Shown: positions 15,091 to 24,386, counted from the first letter of the stretch. The stretch: DNA of 45,468 nucleotides from Hominiventricola filiformis (GCF_020686965.1 NZ_JAJEPS010000021.1:1-45468); one strand, 5' to 3'. Numbers and translations are program-made. Notes: generated from the letters alone by a model not told the origin.

Positions 15091-17152
15091 TGACAGTGCC
15101 TGTTATCAAAACAGGGAATTATCGTGGCTGAAATTTAACGAAAGAGTATTGGAAGAGGCAGAAGACAGTAGAAATCCGTTATGCGAGCGACTGAGTTTTC
15201 TCTCTATCTTTCAAAGCAACCTGGATGAATTTTTTATGGTCCGGATTGGCTCTCTTCACGATATGATGCTTCTGAAGAAAGAAGAACGGGAAAATAAAAC
15301 CAACATGACGGCCAAGGAACAGATCGCAGCTCTGCTGAAGAGGATTCAGGAACTGACTGCCAGAAAAGATCAGATTTACCGTGAACTGATGGGACAGATC
15401 AGTGAACAGGGAGTAGAATTGATCTGCTTTTCGGAATTGACAGAAGATGAATCAAAATATCTGGAACGGTATTTTGTAAGTGAGATTCAGCCACTTCTGT
15501 CAACAATCATTGTAGGAAAAAAACAGCCATTTCCATTTTTGAAAAATAAAGATATCTATGCAGTGGCAGTTCTGGAAACCCGGAGTGAGAAAGAGAGAAT
15601 CGCCATTATTCCCTGCAACAGCGGAGTGTTTGAACGTCTGATTGCAATTCCATCAAGACCAGGTTCTTTTATGCTGGCGGAGGAACTGATTTTGCATTTT
15701 CTGCCTAAAGTATTCCGGAAATATAAGATTGTAGCAAAATCATTGATCCGTATTACAAGAAATGCAGATATTGATGCAGACAGTATTTATGATGAAGACT
15801 TGAATTACCGGGATCATATGGCAGAAGTAGTGAAGCTTCGCAAAAAACTCTGTCCGGTCCGCATGGAAATGACCCGGGAGCTGGATGAGACGATTCTGAA
15901 GCGTTTTTGCGAAGTGTTAGGTCTGAAAGAACAGCAGGTATTCCGAATGGAATCCCCTATGGATCTTTCCTTCCTGTTCCGGATTCAGGATGAACTCCGC
16001 ACAAAGCCGGAGTTATTTTACCAGAGACGTATCCCACAGAACAGTCCTATGATCGACCGTGCGCAGCCGGTGATTCCGCAGATCCTGGAAAAAGATATTC
16101 TGCTTTCTTATCCCTACGAGAGTATAAAACCATTCTTAAATATGCTTCATGAAGCTGCCTGGGATCCGAAAGTAGTGTCCATTAAGATGACACTTTACCG
16201 TCTGGCAAAAGACAGTAAAGTAGTAGAAGCGCTGGTGGAGGCTGCGGAGAATGGCAAGCAGGTGGATGTACTGGTAGAACTGAAGGCCCGTTTTGATGAG
16301 GAAAATAATATCGAATGGTCCAGACGTCTGGAAGATGCAGGCTGTCATGTGATCTATGGTCTGGATGGATTAAAAGTTCATTCCAAGCTCTGTCTCATTA
16401 CCAGACGGGAAGAAGGAAAGATCGAGTACATTACCCAGATCGGTACCGGAAATTATAACGAGAAAACGGCGCGGCTTTATACAGATCTTTCACTGATGAC
16501 TGCAGATCCTGAGATCGGACAGGATGCGATGACGGTATTTCAGGCATTGGCCATGGGCGAGACAGTGGATCATGTGAATACGCTTATGGTAGCACCGAAA
16601 TGTCTGCAGAATAAAGTTCTGGAGCTGATGGATCGGGAGATTGCAGAGGCAATAGAAGACCGGGATGCGTATATCGGTATTAAGATCAATTCCCTGACCG
16701 ATAAGAAGATCATTGATAAATTGATCGAAGCGTCAAAAGCAGGCGTCCGCATTGAGATGGTGATTCGTGGGATTAACTGTATTCAGAGTGGTATTGCGGG
16801 AAAAACCGATCATATCCGTGTAGTCAGTATTGTAGGCCGTTATCTGGAACATTCGAGAATTTATTTCTTCGGAACCGGTGAGCGGGAACAGGTATCTATT
16901 GCATCTGCAGATTTTATGACCAGAAATACTCTTCGCCGGGTAGAAGTGGCAGTTCCGATCAAAGATGAGGCATTACGTGACCGGTTGAGAGCGATGTTCC
17001 GTATTATGCTGGAAGACAACGTAAAAGCCAGAGTACAGCTGGCAGACGGCAGTTACCGGCATGTATCCAGACCTGATGGGGAAGAGCCACTGAATTCACA
17101 GGAATATTTCTTTGAAAAAGCCTATGAGGCAGCTGGAAATCTGAATAAATAA
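15083..17152 (+). CDS. ppk1: Polyphosphate kinase 1
   Basis: This 689-residue enzyme makes polyphosphate reversibly from ATP. The N-terminal domain opens with NRELSWLKFNERVLEEA, the family's ATP-binding part, and FQSNLDEFFMVRIGSL. The two phospholipase-D-like domains carry the catalytic histidines: LKVHSKLCLI near residue 433, the phosphorylated-His site, and EHSRIYFFG near 590. Length and order are those of full-length Ppk1. It overlaps phoU by 8 bp and closes the pst operon, so surplus phosphate is probably stored as polyphosphate under the same control. No exopolyphosphatase gene is in view. Confidence 0.95.
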   Translation: MIDDSACYQNRELSWLKFNERVLEEAEDSRNPLCERLSFLSIFQSNLDEFFMVRIGSLHDMMLLKKEERENKTNMTAKEQIAALLKRIQELTARKDQIYRELMGQISEQGVELICFSELTEDESKYLERYFVSEIQPLLSTIIVGKKQPFPFLKNKDIYAVAVLETRSEKERIAIIPCNSGVFERLIAIPSRPGSFMLAEELILHFLPKVFRKYKIVAKSLIRITRNADIDADSIYDEDLNYRDHMAEVVKLRKKLCPVRMEMTRELDETILKRFCEVLGLKEQQVFRMESPMDLSFLFRIQDELRTKPELFYQRRIPQNSPMIDRAQPVIPQILEKDILLSYPYESIKPFLNMLHEAAWDPKVVSIKMTLYRLAKDSKVVEALVEAAENGKQVDVLVELKARFDEENNIEWSRRLEDAGCHVIYGLDGLKVHSKLCLITRREEGKIEYITQIGTGNYNEKTARLYTDLSLMTADPEIGQDAMTVFQALAMGETVDHVNTLMVAPKCLQNKVLELMDREIAEAIEDRDAYIGIKINSLTDKKIIDKLIEASKAGVRIEMVIRGINCIQSGIAGKTDHIRVVSIVGRYLEHSRIYFFGTGEREQVSIASADFMTRNTLRRVEVAVPIKDEALRDRLRAMFRIMLEDNVKARVQLADGSYRHVSRPDGEEPLNSQEYFFEKAYEAAGNLNK

Positions 17153-17181
17153 TAGTAGAGAATGTCATTGGTGATTTTCAA

Positions 17182-17210
17182 TGGACAAATTTTATTAATA
17201 TTTGTATAAT
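17182..17210 (+). promoter_or_regulatory. Sigma-A promoter of the first AraC-family gene
   Basis: TGGACA (17182-17187), 17 bp and TATAAT (17205-17210) match the consensus at 11 of 12 positions. Confidence 0.7.
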
Positions 17211-17299
17211 TAAAGCAACACTTTTCATTTGGTATGTGTCTGATGAAAGGTGTTGTTTATGTTTTAAAATACTTAAAATTACCAAAGGATGTTGTAGCT

Positions 17300-18166
17300 G
17301 TGAGTTATAAAGAAATTTCAAGAAGTGATAAAGAAAATGTAGAATTATCATGTGTTCCTTTTTGTATTGAGCGTAGAGAGATAATCAATCCAGATCCCAT
17401 TCATATTCATAGTTTTCATCAGCTTACGATTATTACCAGAGGAAGTGCAATATTAGAGGTAAATAATTTTTCATGTAGAGTCAGCGCGAGAAATGTATTT
17501 GTGATCGGTAGTTATGCACCGCATTGCTTGAAAGAACCAGAAAATTTGGAAATTATACATATATTATTTCAGTTGGAAGATTTGATGAAATATACACAGA
17601 GTTTACATAATAGTGAAGGCTTTCGTTCTCTTTTTATGTTTCAAGTATCTACTTTTTTGAATAATCGCCCAAGTAATATTTTGAGACTGGGATATCATAA
17701 TATTCAGAAAGTTATGCAACTGGCAGATGAATTGATTCAAGAAGCAAATGATGCAGAGCCTGGTAAAGAGATTGTGATCCAGTCTTATTTTATGATTTTG
17801 GTTACCTATCTATCTCGCTATTTTGATTTGGAAGATGAACTGGAACGTGATACGTATGAGTTTTACTGTCTAATCGAACATATTAAGAAGAATCTTACGG
17901 AGAATTATTCTTTGCAGGAGCTTACGAAACTGACAACATTAAGTGAAAAACAGATTAGAAAATATTTTACACAAAAATATCATTGTTCACCGATACAGTA
18001 TTTGAATCATCTAAGACTCGAAAGGGCAAAATATTATTTAATCACTACCGATCAAAATATTTCAGAAATTGCAGCAGCGTGTGGATTTGATGATAGTAAT
18101 TATTTTTCTAGAAAATTTAAACAGGAATATGGAGTTTCCCCCAGAGAATTTAAACGTCATATGTAA
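17300..18166 (+). CDS. AraC family transcriptional regulator (first of two paralogues)
   Basis: This is a cupin-plus-AraC regulator of about 289 residues. The N-terminal sugar-sensing cupin shows HIHSFHQLTIITRG and YAPHCLKEP. The C-terminal 100 residues hold two helix-turn-helix motifs, YSLQELTKLTTLSEKQIRKYF and ISEIAAACGFDDSNYFSRKF, ending GVSPREFKRHM. It is a clear paralogue of the gene at 23406-24284 (shared CVPFCIER, GFDDSNYFSRKFKQE). I chose GTG 17300 because it aligns with the paralogue's start and follows AAAGGA by 10 nt; an ATG at 17234 would also be possible but lacks a ribosome site. It precedes the ABC importer, which it probably activates in response to the imported compound. Confidence 0.9.
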   Translation: MSYKEISRSDKENVELSCVPFCIERREIINPDPIHIHSFHQLTIITRGSAILEVNNFSCRVSARNVFVIGSYAPHCLKEPENLEIIHILFQLEDLMKYTQSLHNSEGFRSLFMFQVSTFLNNRPSNILRLGYHNIQKVMQLADELIQEANDAEPGKEIVIQSYFMILVTYLSRYFDLEDELERDTYEFYCLIEHIKKNLTENYSLQELTKLTTLSEKQIRKYFTQKYHCSPIQYLNHLRLERAKYYLITTDQNISEIAAACGFDDSNYFSRKFKQEYGVSPREFKRHM

Positions 18167-18256
18167 TGTTTAAAAATATTTGCTTTTGATAAGTTTATAA
18201 TATTTTTATGTTCGTATCATAATTATAATTTAAAATAAAACTGAATATAAGATTGT

Positions 18257-18303
18257 AATCCCCTCAAATTTGCTTGTTTTAAAGGATTTGGGGGGATTTT
18301 TGA
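18257..18303 (+). terminator. Terminator after the first AraC-family gene
   Basis: AATCCCCTCAAAT (18257-18269) pairs with ATTTGGGGGGATT (18286-18298) with one G-T pair, followed by a T run. Confidence 0.75.
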
Positions 18304-18370
18304 TTGTAAATAGTAATCTTGCAAAAAACGAAAAAAATATGTAGCAAAAAGGAAAAATTGAGAAAGGTTA

Positions 18371-18410
18371 TGCTAGAGTCTGAAAGGAATGTGCTAAAAA
18401 AGGATATAGA
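18371..18410 (+). promoter_or_regulatory. Paired TGCTA half-sites and -10 box ahead of the ABC importer (probable AraC-type operator)
   Basis: TGCTA occurs at 18371-18375 and again at 18392-18396, 21 bp apart. TATAGA (18405-18410) follows the second after 8 bp and no good -35 box is visible. Direct half-sites two helical turns apart, with the near one at the -35 position, are what AraC-family activators use. The same layout precedes the methyltransferase gene at 24387-24425. Confidence 0.6.
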
Positions 18411-18649
18411 AGTGCGGATAGCGGATGAGTAATTTAAGGATTATTTTGTGTAAAAATGATAAAATTTAGAAAAATAAACAAAGATATTTATGAATTGTGA
18501 AAAAATAATAAAGATGAGAAACAATAGCATTGACATTATGCACAAAAATAGGGGGCTAGAAGGGGGTGGATAACAGCTGATAAGTAGTGCGTAATTGTCC
18601 TGGTGATTGCTATCAACAATATATAAAAGAAAAGAAAGGGAAAAATATA
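18411..18649 (+). other. Long AT-rich leader before the importer's binding-protein gene
   Basis: No gene is seen. If transcription starts near 18417 the leader is over 230 nt. It contains a TTGACA near 18532 without a matching -10 box, and purine runs such as GGGGGCTAGAAGGGGGTGG. I see no recognisable riboswitch. Confidence 0.35.
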
Positions 18650-19654
18650 ATGAAGAAATTTATTGTAGTTTTATTATCGGTCAGTATGATGACTATGTGT
18701 TTGTTTGGATGTGGTGCAAAAGAAGAATCTGCTGCAACACCTGAAGCGAGTGAAGAGTCTGCTGCAACATCAGCAGATGAAAAAGACTCTGTTGAAACCA
18801 TGAAAATTACAGTGTCGATTGCATCTTTTGACAATACATTTGCATCCTTTACTATGTCACGTATGAAACTTTTTAATGAAGAGCATCCAGAATTAGAAAT
18901 TACTTATCTTGATGCAGCAAATGATGCTGCCACGCAGGTTACGCAAATTGAACAGGCAGTTATTAATGGAACACAGGCTGTTATCTGCCTGGCGGTAGAT
19001 GCAAAACAGACACAGCCAATTATTTCTGCATGTCATGATGCTAATGTTCCGCTGATTGCTTTCAATCGTGTGTTTGAAGGCTGCGATACTTTTGTTGGTG
19101 CAAATAATGCAGATGCAGGTCGACTGGTAGCAGAACGTGTCGGAGAACTTTTGAATGGCTCTGGTAAAATTGCCTTAGTACAGGGAATAATGGGACAGGC
19201 CAATACATATGAACGTACGGATGCTATTACTGCGACTCTGAAAGAAAAATATCCGGATATCGAAATTGTTCTGGATGGTGCAGCTGATTGGAAACGTGAT
19301 AAAGCACTCGAGCTGGTTGAGACTTGGTTACAGTCTGGAACGGAATTTGATGCAATTATTGCTTTAAATGATGACGCTGGATTAGGCTGTCAGCAGGCTC
19401 TGGCAGCTGATGGAAAAGAATCCATTCCTGTTATTAGTATCAATGGTGACCCATCTGGTATCAATGGCGTAAATGATGGAATTCTTGATTCTACGGCTTT
19501 CCAGGCTCCGTTTACTCAGGCGGATGCTGCTCTTGAGATTGCTATGGATTATATCCAGGGAGGAACGCCTACAGACGTATTTAAAGTAGATTATGAATTA
19601 ATTACAAAAGATAATGTGGCAGATTATATGCAATTTACTTCTCTTGAAAAATAA
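18650..19654 (+). CDS. Sugar/polyol ABC transporter substrate-binding lipoprotein (Peripla_BP_4, ribose-binding type)
   Basis: This 334-residue lipoprotein is the solute receptor of the importer encoded next. The signal ends LFGC at Cys21, and a Glu/Ser/Ala-rich linker follows. The mature part has the ribose-type periplasmic fold: DAANDAATQVTQIEQAVINGTQAV, AFNRVFEG, FVGANNADAGRLVAE, LVQGIMGQAN and ALNDDAGLGCQQAL. Ligands of this family are ribose, xylose, galactose, inositol and autoinducer-2. The ATG at 18650 begins a proper signal peptide after AAAGGGAA. A hairpin directly downstream should make it the most abundant component. Confidence 0.9.
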   Translation: MKKFIVVLLSVSMMTMCLFGCGAKEESAATPEASEESAATSADEKDSVETMKITVSIASFDNTFASFTMSRMKLFNEEHPELEITYLDAANDAATQVTQIEQAVINGTQAVICLAVDAKQTQPIISACHDANVPLIAFNRVFEGCDTFVGANNADAGRLVAERVGELLNGSGKIALVQGIMGQANTYERTDAITATLKEKYPDIEIVLDGAADWKRDKALELVETWLQSGTEFDAIIALNDDAGLGCQQALAADGKESIPVISINGDPSGINGVNDGILDSTAFQAPFTQADAALEIAMDYIQGGTPTDVFKVDYELITKDNVADYMQFTSLEK

Positions 19655-19681
19655 TCAGTAAAATATAATATTGAAATTGTG

Positions 19682-19710
19682 TAGCAGCAGGCTGCTGCCT
19701 GCTGCTATTT
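19682..19710 (+). terminator. Attenuator-like hairpin between binding-protein and ATPase genes
   Basis: TAGCAGCAGGC (19682-19692), loop TGCT and GCCTGCTGCTA (19697-19707) form a perfect 11-bp stem, followed only by TTTG. It probably works as a 3' stabiliser or leaky terminator for the upstream gene. Confidence 0.6.
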
Positions 19711-19744
19711 GAATATTGTACACCCATTATAGGAGGAATAACGC

Positions 19745-21259
19745 ATGAATAGCGAATATATCCTTGAGATGAATCATATAACAAAAACATTTTCTGGTGT
19801 AACTGTTTTACATGATGTAACTTTTCAGGTTCGCAGAGGCATTGTTATGGGACTTATGGGAGAAAATGGTGCAGGTAAATCGACTTTGATGAAGATTCTA
19901 CAGGGCGTATATACTCCTACTGAAGGAAATATTATGTTTGATGGACAGCAGCTGGAAGTTAGCAATATAAATCAAGCATTGCTGAAAGGAATTTCCATGA
20001 TTCATCAGGAGATGAGTCCGATTCCGGATATGACAGTTGCTGAAAATATTTACATTGGACGTGAACCAAAGACAAAACTAGGATTTGTAGATGAGAAAAA
20101 ATTGAAAGAAATGACCAGTGAACTCTTGGAAGACCTGGAATTAAATTTTAGTGCAGATACAAAAATGAGAGATCTTACCATTGCAAATATGCAGATGGTA
20201 GAAATTGCAAAAGCGATTTCATTTAATTCAAAATTGATTATTATGGATGAACCAACTTCGGCTATTACGGAAAGAGAAGTAGCAAATTTGTTTCGTATAA
20301 TACGTCGATTGAAGGAAAACGGTACAACCATTATTTATATTAGCCATAAAATGGATGAGATTCTTGAAATCACAGATGAAATTACGGTATTAAGAGACGG
20401 GTATAAGACGGGGCATGATTTGTCAAAAAATTTAACGCAGGATGAGTTGATTCAAATGATGGTAGGACGAAGCCTGGACAGTATGTTCCCAAAGACTTTT
20501 GCACCAATTGGCGAGGTGATACTAAAAGTAGAAAACCTGACGTTTAAAAAATATTTTCATAATATAAGTTTTGAAGTACACAGAGGTGAGATTGTAGGGT
20601 TTGCCGGTCTGGTTGGAGCTGGAAGAAGTGAGGTTCTGGAAACTCTCTATGGACTAAGACATGCGGAAAGTGGAAGAGTTTATATTAAAGGAACAGAAGT
20701 ATATATTAAGAATCCGCAGGATGCAATCAACCATGGAATTGGATTATTGACAGAAGACCGTAAGGCTTCGGGATGTTTTCTTCCTCTTGGTGTGAAAGAA
20801 AATATCATTATGCCTACCGTTAAACAGTTCAAAAAAACGATTTTCGTAGATGACAAACGAATCGAAGAAGAAGCTGAAAAACAGAAAAAGAATTTGGGGA
20901 TTAAAGCAACATCTTTAGAGCAGCATATTGTATACCTTTCTGGTGGAAATCAACAGAAGGCTCTGGTTGCCAGATGGCTGGTCAATAATCCGGATGTTTT
21001 GATTGTTGATGAACCTACTCGTGGTATTGATGTAAATGCAAAAGCAGAAATCCACAAAAAGCTTTGCGAACTTGCAAATCAAGGAAAAGCAATCATTATG
21101 GTGTCTTCGGAGATGCCAGAGGTCATCGGCATGAGTGATAGAATTTATATTATGCATGAAGGTGAGATGACTGGCGAATTAACGAGAAATGAGTTTAGCC
21201 AGGAACTTATCGTAAAAATGGCATCTTTGAGCAAGGCACAACTAAATGAAGGCAGATAA
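19745..21259 (+). CDS. Sugar/polyol ABC transporter ATP-binding protein (RbsA/MglA type, double ATPase)
   Basis: This 504-residue protein consists of two ABC domains in tandem, as in RbsA, XylG and MglA. The first has Walker A GENGAGKST near residue 38, a Q-loop IHQEMSP, a degenerate signature and Walker B LIIMDEPTSA. The second has the family's altered P-loop GLVGAGRSE, a normal signature LSGGNQQKALVARWL and Walker B VLIVDEPTRGIDV. These asymmetries are typical. Start: ATG after AGGAGG. It energises the permease encoded 20 bp downstream. Confidence 0.92.
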   Translation: MNSEYILEMNHITKTFSGVTVLHDVTFQVRRGIVMGLMGENGAGKSTLMKILQGVYTPTEGNIMFDGQQLEVSNINQALLKGISMIHQEMSPIPDMTVAENIYIGREPKTKLGFVDEKKLKEMTSELLEDLELNFSADTKMRDLTIANMQMVEIAKAISFNSKLIIMDEPTSAITEREVANLFRIIRRLKENGTTIIYISHKMDEILEITDEITVLRDGYKTGHDLSKNLTQDELIQMMVGRSLDSMFPKTFAPIGEVILKVENLTFKKYFHNISFEVHRGEIVGFAGLVGAGRSEVLETLYGLRHAESGRVYIKGTEVYIKNPQDAINHGIGLLTEDRKASGCFLPLGVKENIIMPTVKQFKKTIFVDDKRIEEEAEKQKKNLGIKATSLEQHIVYLSGGNQQKALVARWLVNNPDVLIVDEPTRGIDVNAKAEIHKKLCELANQGKAIIMVSSEMPEVIGMSDRIYIMHEGEMTGELTRNEFSQELIVKMASLSKAQLNEGR

Positions 21260-21279
21260 GCAGGTGCAGGAGGAACAAA

Positions 21280-22254
21280 ATGGAAAAGAATAATACAATG
21301 AGTAAAAAGTTTAATAGATTTTTTAATGAGTATAGTATTATCATTATTTTTGCTGTGATGGTTGCTATTCTGGCAGTTTTGAAACCGCAGTTTATTGCTG
21401 CTAGTAATATCATTAGTATGATTCGTCAAGTTTCTCTGATTGGAATCTTGGCAATGGGTATGATGCTTGTTATTATAAACGGCGGCGTAGATTTGTCGGC
21501 AGGTGCACAGATCGCATTGGTCTCGGTTGTGTGCTCGTTATTTGCGCAGGAAACACAGAACAATTTGTTATTGGCAATTATACTGTCAATTGCGATGGGC
21601 CTGTTTTGTGGATTAGTGAACGGAATTTTGATCACAGGACCTAAGATCCCACCGTTCATTGCTACTCTTGGTATGACAAATATTGCAAAAGGAATGGCAC
21701 TTTTGTTTTGCGATGGACAGCCTATTCAAGTGGAAAATAAAGTGATTCTTTGGCTTGGAAGTTATCGTATTGGTTCAGGTGATTGGGCAATGCCGGTTTT
21801 GATCCTGATTTTCCTTGGATGTGCATTGATTAATCATATTGTTCTTCGAAAAACACATTTTGGGAAAAAAGTGTACGCATTGGGAGGAAATGAACAGGCA
21901 GCACGTGTCTGCGGTGTTAGTGTAGAAAAGACTCGTATTTGTGTTTATCTTTTACTTAGCCTTTATGCGGCAATTGCCGGTATTCTGATTTCTGGACGTG
22001 TTGGAGCTGGTGCAACTAGTAATGGTATAGAATATCATCTGGATGCGATTGCTTCTTGCGTTATCGGCGGCGTCAGTATGAAGGGCGGTGTCGGAAATGT
22101 GCTAGGTGTTGTAGTTGGTGTATTAATCATGGGAGCACTACAGAATGGTTTGAATATTATGGGAGTGTCTCCTTATTGGCAGCAAATTTGTAAGGGATTA
22201 ATTATTATTGTTGCAGTTGTTGCTGATACTATGAAGAAAGGATCTGATAAATAA
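21280..22254 (+). CDS. Sugar/polyol ABC transporter permease (RbsC type)
   Basis: This 324-residue membrane protein of the BPD_transp_2 family has eight to ten predicted helices. Typical elements are IRQVSLIGILAMGMMLVIINGGVDLSAG near the N-terminus, LGGNEQAARVCGVSV as the loop that meets the ATPase, and the C-terminal GGVSMKGGVGNVLGVVVGVL and LQNGLNIMGVSPYWQQICKG. It forms the pore of the importer. Its last base is the first base of the dehydrogenase start codon, so the two are translationally coupled. That suggests the dehydrogenase acts on the imported compound. Confidence 0.92.
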   Translation: MEKNNTMSKKFNRFFNEYSIIIIFAVMVAILAVLKPQFIAASNIISMIRQVSLIGILAMGMMLVIINGGVDLSAGAQIALVSVVCSLFAQETQNNLLLAIILSIAMGLFCGLVNGILITGPKIPPFIATLGMTNIAKGMALLFCDGQPIQVENKVILWLGSYRIGSGDWAMPVLILIFLGCALINHIVLRKTHFGKKVYALGGNEQAARVCGVSVEKTRICVYLLLSLYAAIAGILISGRVGAGATSNGIEYHLDAIASCVIGGVSMKGGVGNVLGVVVGVLIMGALQNGLNIMGVSPYWQQICKGLIIIVAVVADTMKKGSDK

Positions 22255-23300
22255 TGAAAGCATTAGTTATGCGTGGAGCCGGACAGTTCGGAATAGAGGA
22301 AGTACCGATGCCGATCTGTGGAGATGATGAAGTTTTGGTGCGTGTAAAATCAGTTGCAATATGCGGATCTGATCCAGTACTATTGGCTGGAGGAAGTATG
22401 AAAGACGGCCTTCCAAGGAGTCTTCCTCATATTCCTGGGCACGAAGGTGCAGGCGTTATTGAGCAAATAGGAAAAAACGTTCGTGGTTATAAAGTTGGAG
22501 ATGCTGTTGCGGTAGAGTCTCATCTTGGATGTGGATATTGCGAAAATTGTCAGGCTGGACATTATAATCTCTGCATGAATTTTGGAAAAGTAGAGTTAGG
22601 ACATAAACAGTATGGTTTTACTGTCCCGGGATGTTTTGCAGAATACTGTGTGTACAGAACAGAAGTGCTACATAAGATTCCAGATAACCTGACTTACGAT
22701 CATGGTGCATTAACTGATACAGTAGCAACTGCATTTCATCTGATCCAGCAGGCAGGAGTAAAGCCGGGAGGCTGGACTACGATTATAGGATGCGGACCTG
22801 TTGGTATGGCAATGTTGATGCTTTGCCGGGCAATGGGAAGTAAGACAATAGTACTTGAAACCGGATCACGTCTTAAAAAGGCAAAAGAATTTGGTGCAGA
22901 TTATGCCATTGATTTCATGGACACAGATGCATTGGAACAAGTGTTGGCCGTGACAGATCACATTGGAGCGGATCAGAGTTTTGATTGCGCAGGTAATCGG
23001 GCATCTATGAATCTTGCTCTGCATACATGCAGACGAGGTGGAACAGTTGGACTAGTGGCAATTCCTGCAAAGCCTGAAATGGAGATTGATATTAAAACGA
23101 TCGTGTGGGATGAAAAGAAACTAGTTGGAAGTAGAGGAAATCCAAATTGTCATAAACAAGTTTTGGAGATGATGAGTGCTGGATATATTGAAGCTGAAAA
23201 GATGATTTCCCATCACTTCCCATTAGACCAGTTTAAAGAAGCATTGGATCTATTTACCAGTAGAGCAGATGGTGTGGTAAAGGTTATTATCACTATTTAA
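22254..23300 (+). CDS. Zinc-dependent MDR-family polyol/alcohol dehydrogenase
   Basis: This 348-residue enzyme belongs to the sorbitol/threonine dehydrogenase branch of the medium-chain superfamily, oxidising a secondary alcohol with NAD(P). Catalytic-zinc residues appear as CGSDP near residue 37 and GHEGAG near 63. The structural zinc site is GCGYCENCQAGHYNLC. The Rossmann fold shows GCGPVGMAML near 177. It is a paralogue of the enzyme at 30062-31132. Inosose-type inositol dehydrogenases such as Thermotoga IolM belong to this family and sit with creatininase-like IolN, which has a homologue-like gene here at 27104. The substrate is otherwise open. Confidence 0.88.
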   Translation: MKALVMRGAGQFGIEEVPMPICGDDEVLVRVKSVAICGSDPVLLAGGSMKDGLPRSLPHIPGHEGAGVIEQIGKNVRGYKVGDAVAVESHLGCGYCENCQAGHYNLCMNFGKVELGHKQYGFTVPGCFAEYCVYRTEVLHKIPDNLTYDHGALTDTVATAFHLIQQAGVKPGGWTTIIGCGPVGMAMLMLCRAMGSKTIVLETGSRLKKAKEFGADYAIDFMDTDALEQVLAVTDHIGADQSFDCAGNRASMNLALHTCRRGGTVGLVAIPAKPEMEIDIKTIVWDEKKLVGSRGNPNCHKQVLEMMSAGYIEAEKMISHHFPLDQFKEALDLFTSRADGVVKVIITI

Positions 23301-23354
23301 AATTCATTATAATTAAAAAAAAGCTCCAGCTAAATAGATAATAGAATAATAAAT

Positions 23355-23391
23355 AAAAATATCGTCGGCCGAATGCTGACGATATTTTTAT
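23355..23391. terminator. Bidirectional terminator between dehydrogenase and second AraC gene
   Basis: AAAAATATCGTCGGC (23355-23369) pairs with GCTGACGATATTTTT (23375-23389) with one mismatch and a 5-nt loop. There are T runs on both strands, which suits its place between two convergent genes. Confidence 0.85.
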
Positions 23392-23405
23392 TTGCATTAA
23401 TTTGA

Positions 23406-24284
23406 TTATTGTTTTCCACCTATGCTTTGCTTGAATTCTCTTGGGGAAACTCCAAATTCCTGCTTGAATTTTCTGGAAAAGTAGTTGCTATCATCAAAGC
23501 CACAGGTACTTGCGATTTCAGAGATGTTCATTTCAGAAGAAATGAGGTAATACTTTGCTTTTTCTAATTTTAGGTGATTAATGTATTGCATTGGAGAGCA
23601 ATGATATTTTTTCATAAAAAGTCTACGGAGGTTCTTTTCATTAAGTAATGAGAGTCTGGTTAAATCCTCCATAGAGAATCGCTCACTAAAATTATGATTG
23701 ATATATTCGGTTAAGCGATAAAAAGAGTAAGAACTCTGATCAGGCTCTTTGCTCAGGTCAAATGTTCTGGATAGGTAAGTAATCAGAATCATAAAATAGG
23801 ATTGGATAATGATATCCTGTCCAGGTTCCGGATTATTGATCTCCTTTAGCATGGAATCTGTAAGGTGAAGTACCTTCTGGATGCCTTCATAATCTAACAT
23901 TAGAACATTATTTGGGCGATCATAGAAGGAGGTGGATGCCTGAAATATAAAAAGGGAACGAAATCCTTCACTCTGTTGCAAAGATAAAGAGTATTTCATG
24001 AGATCATCTAAAGAGAACAGGATATTAATTACCTCAATATTGTCCGTATGCTCCAGAAAATGAGGTGCATAACTACTAATGACATACACGCTTCCGGCAC
24101 TGACTTTGCAGGAAGTGTTATTCACAACCAGTGTGGCACTACCCTGGGTCACAACAGTCAGTTGATGATAGTTGTGGATATGTACAAAATCAGGAGAAGT
24201 CAAAGTGCTGCGTTCAATGCAAAATGGAACACATTGAAAAAAAATATTTTGTTTATCGTTTTTTGTGATTTCTTCATAACTCAT
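23406..24284 (-). CDS. AraC family transcriptional regulator (second paralogue)
   Basis: This is a cupin-plus-AraC regulator of about 292 residues. The sensor has HIHNYHQLTVVTQG and YAPHFLEHT. The DNA-binding region has FSMEDLTRLSLLNEKNLRRLF and ISEIASTCGFDDSNYFSRKF, ending GVSPREFKQ. It is transcribed away from the methyltransferase gene, the normal arrangement for a dedicated activator. I chose ATG 24284 because it aligns with the paralogue's start; a TTG at 24290 has better spacing from AAAGGA and cannot be excluded. Its own promoter spacer holds a reversed GTGCTA half-site, suggesting feedback on itself. Confidence 0.9.
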   Translation of the reverse strand: MSYEEITKNDKQNIFFQCVPFCIERSTLTSPDFVHIHNYHQLTVVTQGSATLVVNNTSCKVSAGSVYVISSYAPHFLEHTDNIEVINILFSLDDLMKYSLSLQQSEGFRSLFIFQASTSFYDRPNNVLMLDYEGIQKVLHLTDSMLKEINNPEPGQDIIIQSYFMILITYLSRTFDLSKEPDQSSYSFYRLTEYINHNFSERFSMEDLTRLSLLNEKNLRRLFMKKYHCSPMQYINHLKLEKAKYYLISSEMNISEIASTCGFDDSNYFSRKFKQEFGVSPREFKQSIGGKQ

Positions 24285-24319
24285 AGACAAGATATTCCTT
24301 TAAAATATAATACAACATA

Positions 24320-24348
24320 ATAATATAGCACAAAATTATACTTGTCAA
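24320..24348 (-). promoter_or_regulatory. Promoter of the second AraC-family gene with an internal GTGCTA site
   Basis: On the reverse strand TTGACA (24348-24343), 17 bp and TATTAT (24325-24320) form a near-consensus promoter. The last six spacer bases read GTGCTA, the half-site of the divergent operator in the opposite orientation. Confidence 0.7.
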
Positions 24349-24386
24349 ATGTAAAAAATTGTGCAAAAGAGAAGAAGTAAGAATTG

